34,148 nucleotides of DNA, taken from Verrucomicrobiota bacterium (lineage in GTDB: Bacteria; Verrucomicrobiota; Verrucomicrobiia; Opitutales; Intestinicryptomonadaceae). Positions 1 through 8,034 of this stretch are shown here, one piece after another. The notes below the pieces were generated by a model. It was not told the origin of the DNA and did not search any database. It saw nothing but the letters and a program-made list of their open reading frames with translations. Both the position numbers and the translations under genes were made by a program. Numbering within the stretch: the first letter of the stretch is position 1; each line of letters opens with the position of its first letter. The stretch covers positions 1 through 34,148 of the forward strand of contig JAEXGH010000018.1 of assembly GCA_023450935.1 (NCBI GenBank), given 5' to 3'.

Positions 1-46
1 CCCCCACCCCGCCGCATAGCGAGAACAATATAACGCGGCAAAAAAT

Positions 47-93
47 CGACAATTTTGTAGGAACAACAAAAATATCAAACTACAAATTTGTAG
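47..93. promoter_or_regulatory. Paired palindromic enhancer-like sites upstream of nadE
   Basis: Two copies of a 14-bp inverted repeat lie 33 bp apart. The copy at 80-93 is a perfect palindrome (CTACAAATTTGTAG). The copy at 47-60 (CGACAATTTTGTAG) matches the CTACAATTTTGTAG version with one mismatch. Their centres are about 187 and 154 bp upstream of the transcription start predicted from the -24/-12 promoter at 215-230, which is the usual distance for activators of sigma-54 polymerase. The same arrangement occurs before gltB. The motif is not the classical NifA site (TGT-N10-ACA). Which protein binds it is inference. Confidence 0.6.
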
Positions 94-214
94 TTTTCGC
101 CAATTCAACCATCGAGAAAGCGTGCCCACGATTGCCAAACGGACACATAAAACAGCCAAAATTCCTCTAAAATAGAGAGGTTGCCGTCTATTTTGCAAAA
201 CCCACCTTTTTGTT

Positions 215-230
215 TGGCACAAAAAGTGCT
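215..230 (+). promoter_or_regulatory. Sigma-54 (-24/-12) promoter of nadE
   Basis: The sequence TGGCAC-N5-GTGCT matches the sigma-54 consensus TGGCAC-N5-TTGCA/T, with GG at 216-217 and GC at 228-229, exactly 12 bp apart. It is nearly identical to the promoter in front of gltB (TGGCACAAAAA[G/A]TGCTT in both). Placing the C of GC at -12 puts +1 near 241, only two bases before the nadE ATG at 243. Confidence 0.75.
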
Positions 231-242
231 TGTCAAAAGCAT

Positions 243-1892
243 ATGAAAATTGGTGCAGCACAGATAAACCCGACTGTCGGCGACATTGACACAAACGTCA
301 AAAAGACGCTCGCCGCGATTGATGAACTGACAAAAAAGGGTGCGGATTTTGCCGTTTTTCCGGAATGTGCAATATCGGGATACCCCATAAAAGACATTGC
401 AACCTACAAATTTGTAATCGAAAAATGCGAAGCTGGAATCCAGAAAATAGCAAAAAAAGCGGAAATCCCCGTGTTGATTGGTTCGCCGCGACTTTGCGCG
501 GGCGCAATCGGCGTGCGTAATTCGGCTTTTTGGATTGAGAACGGCAAAGTCTCGGCAGTTTACGACAAGCAACTTCTGCCGAATTACGGCGCGCTCAACG
601 ACCCGAGAGTCTTCGACGCGGGACACTCCCCGCTGACAGTCCGCGTAGACGACAAAATTGTCGCCATCACAATCTGCGAAGATATTTGGACGCTTCCCGA
701 CATCAGAACAGCCTCGCGCTACGCAAACCACCCGCTTCCGCTCGAACAGCTGCGCGGCAAAAACATCGATTTGCTTCTCAACATCTCCGCAAGCGTCTTT
801 TCCGATACAAACGACAACGTAAGAAAACACGGCGCGCTGCTTGAAAACGTCTCCAAATTCGTAGGCGCACCCGTGTTTTGGTGCAACCTTGCAGGCGCGT
901 GCGACGACATCGTTTTTGCGGGCGGCAGCTGCTATACCGACGCGCAAAAAGGCGTCTCAAAGGCGTTGCCCAAGTTCAGGGAATCAATCGATATTATAGA
1001 CACCGACAAAATTGTAGGCTTTAATTCGCCCTCCGCCGACTTCAACGGGATAGCCGACATTCACGACGCCATTGTGGCGGCAACGCGCGACTTCGTCGTA
1101 AAATGCGGCGTAAAAAAAGTCGTGGTGGGGCTTAGCGGCGGAATAGACTCGGCGGTGGTGGCGGCACTCGCGGCGGAGGCTTTCGGCGGCGAAAACATTC
1201 TGGGAATTGCAATGCCCTCGAAATACTCGAGCGCACACAGCGTAAACGATGCCCGCGCGCTCGCCGACAACCTGAAAATCAATTTCGAAATTCTGCCGAT
1301 TGCCGAAATGGTCGGCTCAATCGAAAATACACTTGCACCCATTTTCAGGGGCTTGCCCGAAGGAGTCGCCGAAGAAAACGCGCAGTCGCGCGCGCGCGGA
1401 CTTCTGCTTATGGCGGTTTCAAACAAGTTCGGCGGGCTGGTGCTCGCCACGGGCAACAAAAGCGAATGCGCCGTAGGCTACTGCACCCTCTACGGCGACA
1501 CAAACGGCGCATATGCCCCAATTTGCGACGTCTACAAAACCGACGTCTACAAACTCGCCCGCTACATAAACCGCAACGGGGAAATAATTCCGCAAAACAC
1601 CATTTCCAAACCCCCTTCCGCCGAACTACGCCCCGACCAAAAAGACCAAGATACCCTACCCCCCTACGACATTCTCGACGCCATTTTGCGCCTTTATTTG
1701 GATTTGCGCTTTTCGCCCGCGCAAATAGCAAAAGCTGGATTCGACAAAAATGTAGTTGACGACGTCCTGCGGAAAGTCGCCCGCGCGGAATTCAAACGTT
1801 CGCAGTATCCGATAGGGCCAAAAATTTCGGAAACACGTTTTTCAACCGACCGCCAGATTCCCGTGTCGCGCTCAACGACATTGCTTGTTTGA
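243..1892 (+). CDS. nadE: Glutamine-dependent NAD+ synthetase
   Basis: Makes NAD+ from nicotinic acid adenine dinucleotide, ATP and glutamine, the last step of NAD synthesis, in the cytoplasm. The 549-residue protein has two domains. The N-terminal nitrilase-type glutaminase has the triad Glu41 (FPEC), Lys109 (YDKQLLPNYG) and Cys145 (ICEDIW). The C-terminal ammonia-dependent synthetase has the PP-loop SGGIDS at 298-303. The start at 243 is chosen because MKIGAAQINP is the first strand of the nitrilase fold. An in-frame ATG at 210 would add 11 residues, but it lies upstream of the predicted transcript start. No Shine-Dalgarno is visible. The gene stands alone in front of gltB, 232 bp away, and has its own sigma-54 promoter and upstream palindromes, which is unusual for this housekeeping gene. 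Bacterial two-domain enzymes are commonly 540-580 residues, so it looks complete. Confidence 0.95.
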   Translation: MKIGAAQINPTVGDIDTNVKKTLAAIDELTKKGADFAVFPECAISGYPIKDIATYKFVIEKCEAGIQKIAKKAEIPVLIGSPRLCAGAIGVRNSAFWIENGKVSAVYDKQLLPNYGALNDPRVFDAGHSPLTVRVDDKIVAITICEDIWTLPDIRTASRYANHPLPLEQLRGKNIDLLLNISASVFSDTNDNVRKHGALLENVSKFVGAPVFWCNLAGACDDIVFAGGSCYTDAQKGVSKALPKFRESIDIIDTDKIVGFNSPSADFNGIADIHDAIVAATRDFVVKCGVKKVVVGLSGGIDSAVVAALAAEAFGGENILGIAMPSKYSSAHSVNDARALADNLKINFEILPIAEMVGSIENTLAPIFRGLPEGVAEENAQSRARGLLLMAVSNKFGGLVLATGNKSECAVGYCTLYGDTNGAYAPICDVYKTDVYKLARYINRNGEIIPQNTISKPPSAELRPDQKDQDTLPPYDILDAILRLYLDLRFSPAQIAKAGFDKNVVDDVLRKVARAEFKRSQYPIGPKISETRFSTDRQIPVSRSTTLLV

Positions 1893-1929
1893 AGAAACAT
1901 TTTGGTTGCTCCAACAATATCGTAGCTAC

Positions 1930-1975
1930 ACACAATTTTGTAGTTCCAACATTTTTGTTTGCTACAATTTTGTAG
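1930..1975. promoter_or_regulatory. Paired palindromic enhancer-like sites upstream of gltB
   Basis: Two copies of the same 14-bp motif found before nadE: 1962-1975 (CTACAATTTTGTAG, complete 6-bp arms) and 1930-1943 (ACACAATTTTGTAG, two mismatches). They are 32 bp apart, about three helical turns. Their centres are about 173 and 141 bp upstream of the gltB start of transcription predicted from the promoter at 2084-2099. A further half site, TTTTGTAG, lies at 2102-2109. Spacing and position match the nadE pair, so a shared enhancer-binding activator is the simplest reading. Confidence 0.6.
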
Positions 1976-2030
1976 TTTCGAATAGGCGGTATTTCAATAC
2001 AAATACACCTACACACAAAAGCGAAAATCG

Positions 2031-2043
2031 CAACAAATTGATT
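2031..2043 (-). promoter_or_regulatory. IHF-like binding site between enhancer and promoter of gltB
   Basis: Read on the minus strand, AATCAATTTGTTG fits the IHF consensus WATCAA-N4-TTR at every defined position. It lies between the palindromes (1930-1975) and the -24/-12 promoter (2084-2099), where a DNA bend would bring activator and polymerase together. The surrounding DNA is AT-rich, so chance matches are possible. No equivalent site was found before nadE. Confidence 0.4.
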
Positions 2044-2083
2044 TTCAAATTACTTTAATAAAAAATACAATTTTGGCAAAAAG

Positions 2084-2099
2084 TGGCACAAAAAATGCT
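2084..2099 (+). promoter_or_regulatory. Sigma-54 (-24/-12) promoter of gltBD
   Basis: TGGCAC-N5-ATGCT, with GG at 2085-2086 and GC at 2097-2098, 12 bp apart as sigma-54 requires. It differs from the consensus TGGCAC-N5-TTGCW by one base and is nearly identical to the nadE promoter. Predicted +1 is about 2110, giving a leader of roughly 15 bases to the ATG at 2125, or 33 to the ATG at 2143. Confidence 0.75.
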
Positions 2100-2124
2100 T
2101 ATTTTGTAGCAAACACTAAAAATT

Positions 2125-5100
2125 ATGCAGACAAATACAAAAATGAATTATCCCCAGCCAACGGGAATGTATAACCCCCAGAACGAACACGACGCTTGCG
2201 GAGTGGGGCTTATTGCCGACATCAACGGCGCGCCGAGCCACGAAATTGTCTCCGACGGCGTAAAAGTTCTCGATCGTCTACTGCACAGAGGCGCGGTCGG
2301 CGGCGATTCGCAAACGGGGGACGGCGCGGGAATTTTGGTGCAGTTGCCCGACGAATTTTTCAGAAAAATACTGCCGTTCGAGCTTCCGCAGCCCGGCCGC
2401 TACGCCGTAGCGATGACCTTCCTGCCCGACGGCTCAACCGACGCGGAAAAGTTCGAAAATATTTTCAAAAGTCTTTGCTCCGAAAGCGGCTTTGCGTTTT
2501 TGGGTCGCCGCGAAGTCCCCGCCGACAAAACTGCAATCGGCGGAGTCGCCCTTCAAACTTGCCCCGCAATTGTCCAGTATTTTGTATCGGCAAATTCGGC
2601 GGAGGGCGAAGACCTCGAACGCGCGCTCTACATTTTGCGCCGCGAAATTGAAAATAGGGTCGAAAAAGACCTCGGCGAACGCGACGACATCTACATCTGC
2701 AGTTTTTCCTCGCGCACGATAGTCTACAAGGGGCTTTTGAACGCGCCGCAGCTTAAAAAGTTCTTCCCCGACCTCGGCGACGAATCGTTCAAGAGCGCGA
2801 TTTCGCTCGTGCACCAACGCTACAGCACAAACACGTTCCCGACATGGTCGCTTGCGCAGCCGTTCAGATATTTGGCGCACAACGGCGAAATCAACACGTT
2901 GCGCGGCAACATCAACCAGATGAGAATGCGTCAGGAACACTTTTCGTCCCCGCTTTTCGGCGACGAAATCAAGAAGGTGCTCCCCGTTGTCAGAGGCCGC
3001 CAGAGCGATTCCGCCTCGCTCGACAACGCGGTCGAATTCTACCACGAAGCGGGGCGTTCGCTTGCGCACACAATGCTTATGCTCGTTCCGCAGGCGTGGG
3101 GAAAAAACTTCCACATCAGCCGCGACATTCAGGGATTTTTCGAATACCACTCGGGAGTGAGCGAACCGTGGGACGGCCCCGCCGCGCTCGCGTTTACAAA
3201 CGGCGTTCAAGCGGGCGCGCTGCTCGACAGAAACGGCCTGCGCCCCGCGCGCTACACGATAACCAAAAACGGCTTGTTCGTGTTGGCTTCGGAAGCGGGC
3301 GTGCTTGACATTCCCGCTTCGGAAGTGGCGTCGAAGGGCAGACTCCGCCCCGGCGAAATCATCTATATCGACACCCGAAAGGGAAGAATCCTCAAGGACG
3401 TCGAAATCAAGACAATTCTCGCCCGCGCAAAGCCCTACCGCCGCTGGGTGCAGGAAAACAGAATCGAGCTTCCGGGGATTTTCGAAAGCATTTCCGCCCC
3501 GAGCGTGGGCGAAAACCTCATTCAGCGACAGCGTATCTTCGGCTACACGCGCGAAGACATCGACGTTATCCTCAAGCCAATGGCGACCGACGCCAAAGAG
3601 CCTATCGGCTCAATGGGCAACGACGCCGCGCTCTCCGTGCTCTCCGAAAAGCCCCAGCTGCTCTACGACTACTTCAAACAGCTTTTCGCGCAGGTTACCA
3701 ACCCGCCTATCGACCCCATTCGCGAAGAGCTTGTAATGAGCCTGATGACGTATATCGGCAACTGCGGAAACTCGCTTGTTGAAACGCCGGAGCTTGCGCA
3801 CCTGCTCAAGCTTCCCTGCCCGATTCTCACCAACCACGACATCGCCTGCATACGTTCCTCAAAAATTCCGACATTCCAAGCCGCCACAATCAAGGTGGAA
3901 TTCAACGCCGAGGGCGAGAGCCTGCAGGACGCCGTGGAGAAGATTTGCGACGATGCCGAAAAGCTCGTGCGCGAAGGCAAGAGCGTTATAATTTTAAGCG
4001 ACAAAAACCTCTCCTACGGCTACGCGCCCGTGCCCATGCTTCTTGCGGTGTCGGCGGTCAACAACAGGCTAATCCACAAAAGCCTGCGCTATGCCGCGGG
4101 CATTGTCGCCGAAACCGGCGAGGCGCGCGAAATTATGCACTTTGCCCTGCTGCTGGGCTACGGCGCAACGGCAATAGTTCCGTATCTTGCAATAGAGACA
4201 ATCGCCGACATGACACAAAACGGCACAATCCAGAACCTCGACAGCGCGCGCGCGGTGGAAAACTACATAAGCGCAATCAAGAAGGGGCTGCTTAAAATCA
4301 TGTCGAAGATGGGCATTTCCACTTTGCGCAGCTATCGACAGGCGCAGATATTCGAGGCAATCGGGCTTTCGCGCGACTTTGTCGAAAAGTATTTCGAGGG
4401 AACCGCGTCGAACATCGGCGGCATAGGCGTGGAGGAAATTTCGCGCGAATGCCTCGCCCGCTACCGCAACGCATTCTACCCCAAGTTCAACGCCGAAAAC
4501 GTGCTTGAAGACGAGGGCAAATACAAGTTCAAAAAGAACGGCGAAAACCACCTCTGGACTCCCGCTACAATCACGCTTTTGCAGCGCGCAGTCCGCAACA
4601 ACGACGAAGCCTCCTACAGGGCCTACGCCGAAAACATCAACAATCAGGCAAAGCGTTTGTGCACTCTGCGCGGGCTGTTCAAGTTCAAGACGGCGGCAAA
4701 CCCGATTCCGCTCGGCGAAGTGGAGAGCGAAGAATCGATTATCCGCCGTTTCGTAAGCGGCGCAATGAGCTTCGGCGCGCTCTCGCCCGAGGCGCACGAG
4801 ACAATCGCCGTAGCGATGAACCGATTGGGGGCAATGAGCAACTGCGGCGAGGGCGGCGAGGACGAAGCCCGCTTCGGCGGAGAGTCGGCGTCGGCAATCA
4901 AGCAGGTTGCAAGCGGACGTTTCGGCGTAACGGCTTCATATCTGGCAAGCGCAAAGGAAATCCAGATTAAGGTCGCGCAGGGGGCAAAACCCGGCGAAGG
5001 CGGACAGCTCCCCGGCTACAAGGTCAACGCGGCTATTGCGAAAATCCGCCATTCAATCCCGGGAGTCACGCTCATCTCGCCGCCGCCGCACCACGACATC

Positions 5101-6600
5101 TACTCAATCGAAGACCTCGCGCAGCTCATATACGACCTCCGCAATTCCAACGAGAACGCGCGCGTTTCCGTAAAGCTTGTTTCGGAAATCGGCGTGGGCA
5201 CGGTCGCCGCGGGCGTAGCAAAGGCGAAGGCCGACATGGTGCTCATAAGCGGACACGACGGCGGAACGGGCGCGTCGCCTCTTACAAGCATTAAATACGC
5301 GGGCGCGCCGTGGGAGCTCGGCCTTGCCGAAACCCAGCAAACGCTGCGCCTGAACGGCCTGCGCGACAAAATCAGAATTCAGGTTGACGGACAAATCAAG
5401 ACGGGCAGAGATGTCGTAATAGGCGCGCTTTTGGGCGCGGAGGAATTCGGTTTTGCAACCGCCATTCTCGTCTCGATGGGCTGCATAATGATGCGTGTCT
5501 GCCACAAGAACTGCTGCCCCGTGGGCGTTGCAACTCAGGACGAAGAGCTCAGAAAGAAGTTCCGCGGCAAGCCCGAGCACGTCGAAAACTACCTCAGATT
5601 CGTAGCCCGCGAAACGCGCGAAATACTTGCGTCGCTCGGTTTGCGCTCAATAGACGAAGCCGTCGGCAGAAGCGACCTGCTCGAAAAGAACGACGCGCTC
5701 GACTTCTGGAAGTCGAAGAACCTCGACTTCTCGCCGATATTCGCGCAAACCGCCGAAACCGACGCCCCGCGCCGCAGTGCGGGCCTTGCCCCGCGCGAAA
5801 TCAAGACCGCCTACGACAAGCGTCTTGTGGCGGAATTCGCCGATTCCATAGAAAACGCAACCCCGCACGCCGCCGAGTTCGAAATCCACAATTTCGACAG
5901 AAGCGCGGGCGCAATGCTCTCCTATAACGTAGCCAAGAAGTGGGGCGACACCGGGCTTGCACCCGACACAATCACCGCCAACTTCAAGGGTTGCGCGGGT
6001 CAGAGCTTCGGAGCGTTCCTGTGCGGCGGCATAACATTCAACCTCGAGGGCGAGGCCAACGACTACATCGGCAAGAGTCTCTCGGGCGGAAGAATCGTCC
6101 TGCGCGCGCCGCGCGAGCTCGAGGCGGAAAGCGCAAAAAACGTGATTGCCGGCAACGTCATAGGCTACGGCGCGACGCGCGGGCAAATCTACGTCAACGG
6201 ACTTGCGGGCGAACGCTTCGCAATCAGAAACAGCGGCGCGACTCTCGTTTCCGAAGGCGTGGGCGACCACTGCTGCGAATATATGACGGGCGGCCGCGTC
6301 GCGGTGCTCGGGGCTACGGGCTTCAACTTCGCCGCGGGCATGACGGGCGGGTTTGCCTACGTTCTCGACGAATCGGGCGAATTCGACAGGCGTTGCAACC
6401 TCAGCAGCGTCGACTTGGAAAGCATTCCCGAAGGCTCGGAAAGCGAACGCGAGCTTCGCGAAATAATCGGCAGGCATCTCGAATACACTGGCAGCGTCCG
6501 CGCCGCCGAAATACTCGGCGACTGGAAAAACTACCTGCCCAAATTCGTAAAGGTCTTCCCGATTGACTACCGCGAAGCACTCCAAAGAACCGCAAAGTAA
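2125..6600 (+). CDS. gltB: Glutamate synthase (NADPH-type) large subunit
   Basis: The large GOGAT subunit takes the amide of glutamine and transfers it through an internal tunnel to 2-oxoglutarate, making two glutamates. The 1491-residue length is normal. In order: class II glutamine amidotransferase domain, whose nucleophile would be the Cys of NEHDACGVGL near residue 25 after removal of a short propeptide; central domain; FMN-binding synthase domain; and the GXGXG beta-helix (the repeated G-rich stretch around 6040-6360). The 3Fe-4S cluster cysteines are seen as C1120, C1126 and C1131 (CX5CX4C). The ATG at 2125 is used; 2143 (MNYPQP) is also possible. There is no clear Shine-Dalgarno. gltD follows after 15 bp. 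Expression from a sigma-54 promoter at 2084 is predicted. Confidence 0.97.
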   Translation: MQTNTKMNYPQPTGMYNPQNEHDACGVGLIADINGAPSHEIVSDGVKVLDRLLHRGAVGGDSQTGDGAGILVQLPDEFFRKILPFELPQPGRYAVAMTFLPDGSTDAEKFENIFKSLCSESGFAFLGRREVPADKTAIGGVALQTCPAIVQYFVSANSAEGEDLERALYILRREIENRVEKDLGERDDIYICSFSSRTIVYKGLLNAPQLKKFFPDLGDESFKSAISLVHQRYSTNTFPTWSLAQPFRYLAHNGEINTLRGNINQMRMRQEHFSSPLFGDEIKKVLPVVRGRQSDSASLDNAVEFYHEAGRSLAHTMLMLVPQAWGKNFHISRDIQGFFEYHSGVSEPWDGPAALAFTNGVQAGALLDRNGLRPARYTITKNGLFVLASEAGVLDIPASEVASKGRLRPGEIIYIDTRKGRILKDVEIKTILARAKPYRRWVQENRIELPGIFESISAPSVGENLIQRQRIFGYTREDIDVILKPMATDAKEPIGSMGNDAALSVLSEKPQLLYDYFKQLFAQVTNPPIDPIREELVMSLMTYIGNCGNSLVETPELAHLLKLPCPILTNHDIACIRSSKIPTFQAATIKVEFNAEGESLQDAVEKICDDAEKLVREGKSVIILSDKNLSYGYAPVPMLLAVSAVNNRLIHKSLRYAAGIVAETGEAREIMHFALLLGYGATAIVPYLAIETIADMTQNGTIQNLDSARAVENYISAIKKGLLKIMSKMGISTLRSYRQAQIFEAIGLSRDFVEKYFEGTASNIGGIGVEEISRECLARYRNAFYPKFNAENVLEDEGKYKFKKNGENHLWTPATITLLQRAVRNNDEASYRAYAENINNQAKRLCTLRGLFKFKTAANPIPLGEVESEESIIRRFVSGAMSFGALSPEAHETIAVAMNRLGAMSNCGEGGEDEARFGGESASAIKQVASGRFGVTASYLASAKEIQIKVAQGAKPGEGGQLPGYKVNAAIAKIRHSIPGVTLISPPPHHDIYSIEDLAQLIYDLRNSNENARVSVKLVSEIGVGTVAAGVAKAKADMVLISGHDGGTGASPLTSIKYAGAPWELGLAETQQTLRLNGLRDKIRIQVDGQIKTGRDVVIGALLGAEEFGFATAILVSMGCIMMRVCHKNCCPVGVATQDEELRKKFRGKPEHVENYLRFVARETREILASLGLRSIDEAVGRSDLLEKNDALDFWKSKNLDFSPIFAQTAETDAPRRSAGLAPREIKTAYDKRLVAEFADSIENATPHAAEFEIHNFDRSAGAMLSYNVAKKWGDTGLAPDTITANFKGCAGQSFGAFLCGGITFNLEGEANDYIGKSLSGGRIVLRAPRELEAESAKNVIAGNVIGYGATRGQIYVNGLAGERFAIRNSGATLVSEGVGDHCCEYMTGGRVAVLGATGFNFAAGMTGGFAYVLDESGEFDRRCNLSSVDLESIPEGSESERELREIIGRHLEYTGSVRAAEILGDWKNYLPKFVKVFPIDYREALQRTAK

Positions 6601-6615
6601 ACGGAAACAAACGCT

Positions 6616-8016
6616 ATGCCAAAAGAATTCCTATCCGTCCAACGCCGCGACCCGCAATACAGGCACTCGCGCACGTCCGACTATCGCGACGTCGAGATAC
6701 GCCCCGACGCCGCCACAGTCCGCGAGCAGTCAAAACGCTGTATGGGTTGCGGAATCCCGTTCTGCCACGCATACGGCTGCCCGCTGGGCAACAATATCCC
6801 CGACTTCAACGCGGCAGTGCGCGAAGGGCGCGACGCCTACGCCTACGAAATACTCTCACAAACGTCGCCGTTTCCGGAGTTCACTTCGCGCATATGCCCC
6901 GCCCTGTGCGAATCGGCGTGCTGCGCGGGGTTGCCAAGCCGCCCCGTCACGGTCAAACAGATTGAATACCACACGATAGAGTCGGCGTTTGCAAACGGGT
7001 TGGTCAGCCCGCGCATTCCGCGTAACCTCACGGGCAAACGCGTGGCGGTCATCGGAGCGGGGCCTTCGGGGCTTGCGTGCGCCGACAGGCTGCGCTCGCT
7101 GGGGCACGAAGTCTGCGTGTTCGAAAAACACTCCTTCGCGGGCGGGCTGATGCGCTACGGCATTCCGGATTTCAAGCTTGAAAAACACGTCATAGAACGC
7201 CGCATTTCGCTGATGCGTCAGGCGGGAATTATTTTCGAGTTCGATACGGAAATCGGTAAAGACGTTTCAGCCGACTACATAAAAAAACGCTTCGACGCCG
7301 TGTGCCTGTGCATAGGCTGCGAAACCCCGCGCGACCTCAAAATAAAGGGGCGCGAGCTCGGCGGAATACACTACGCGCTCGAGTTTTTGGGCTCGCAAAA
7401 CAGATTCAATTCGGGCGAAAATCTGTCGCTCGAAATTTCGGCGAAGGGCAAAAACGTCCTGATTATCGGCGGCGGCGACACGGGCAGCGACTGCCTCGGA
7501 ACGGCAATCAGACAGGGCGCGAAGAACGTAGTGCAAATAGAGATTATGCCGGAACCCCCCGCCGAGCGCGACGCGTCAACGCCGTGGCCGATGTGGGAAT
7601 ACAAAAAGCGCACTTCCAGCAGCCATCTTGAGGGCGGCGAAAGAATGTGGAGCGTTGCAAGCAAAGAGTTTGTCGGCAAAGACGGCAAAGTCCGCGCCCT
7701 GAAGGCGGCGAAGCTCAAGTGGGAAATCGTAAACGGACGCCCGATGTCGTTCGCGGAAATACCCGACACGGAATTCGAAATCCCCGCCGACTTGGTTCTG
7801 CTTTCCATGGGCTTTACGGGCGTGCCAAAAAACGGAATCGCCGAAGAGCTCTCGCTCGAGCTTGCGGAGCGCGGCGGGATAAAAACTGCGGAAAACATGT
7901 CCGCATCGGCTGACAAAACTTTCGCCTGCGGCGACGCCGTGTCGGGGCCGTCGCTCGTTGTCCGCGCCATAGCCTCGGGAATAAAACTTGCGTATGAAGT
8001 TGACAAAGCAATTTAG
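6616..8016 (+). CDS. gltD: Glutamate synthase small subunit
   Basis: The small GOGAT subunit passes electrons from NAD(P)H through FAD and iron-sulfur clusters to the large subunit. At 466 residues it has the usual size. Two N-terminal cysteine groups hold the 4Fe-4S clusters: C42, C45, C50, C55 (CMGCGIPFCHAYGC) and C94, C98, C102 (CPALCESACC). Two nucleotide-binding loops follow, GAGPSG at 147-152 for FAD and GGGDTG at 285-290 for NAD(P)H. It starts 15 bp after gltB and is clearly in the same transcript. The regulator at 8035 begins 18 bp downstream of its stop, so it may be co-transcribed. Homologous FAD subunits occur in other oxidoreductases, but the gltB neighbour makes the assignment secure. 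Confidence 0.96.
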   Translation: MPKEFLSVQRRDPQYRHSRTSDYRDVEIRPDAATVREQSKRCMGCGIPFCHAYGCPLGNNIPDFNAAVREGRDAYAYEILSQTSPFPEFTSRICPALCESACCAGLPSRPVTVKQIEYHTIESAFANGLVSPRIPRNLTGKRVAVIGAGPSGLACADRLRSLGHEVCVFEKHSFAGGLMRYGIPDFKLEKHVIERRISLMRQAGIIFEFDTEIGKDVSADYIKKRFDAVCLCIGCETPRDLKIKGRELGGIHYALEFLGSQNRFNSGENLSLEISAKGKNVLIIGGGDTGSDCLGTAIRQGAKNVVQIEIMPEPPAERDASTPWPMWEYKKRTSSSHLEGGERMWSVASKEFVGKDGKVRALKAAKLKWEIVNGRPMSFAEIPDTEFEIPADLVLLSMGFTGVPKNGIAEELSLELAERGGIKTAENMSASADKTFACGDAVSGPSLVVRAIASGIKLAYEVDKAI

Positions 8017-8034
8017 CGCGCAAAAATAGAAAAT

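Noticed and set aside
1..40. Weak inverted repeat GCCGC/GCGGC at the left edge
   Set aside because: A 5-bp stem with a 19-base loop and no T-run on the strand that would need it; too weak to call a terminator.
105..947. 280-residue open frame on the - strand opposite nadE and its promoter
   Set aside because: Overlaps the glutaminase domain of NadE and the sigma-54 promoter; composition is that of a reverse-complement shadow.
1930..1975. Classical NifA site (TGT-N10-ACA) upstream of gltB
   Set aside because: Searched in the AT-rich upstream region; the TGT/ACA pairs seen have spacings of 5-8, not 10. The repeated CTACAA/TTGTAG palindrome fits better as the operator.
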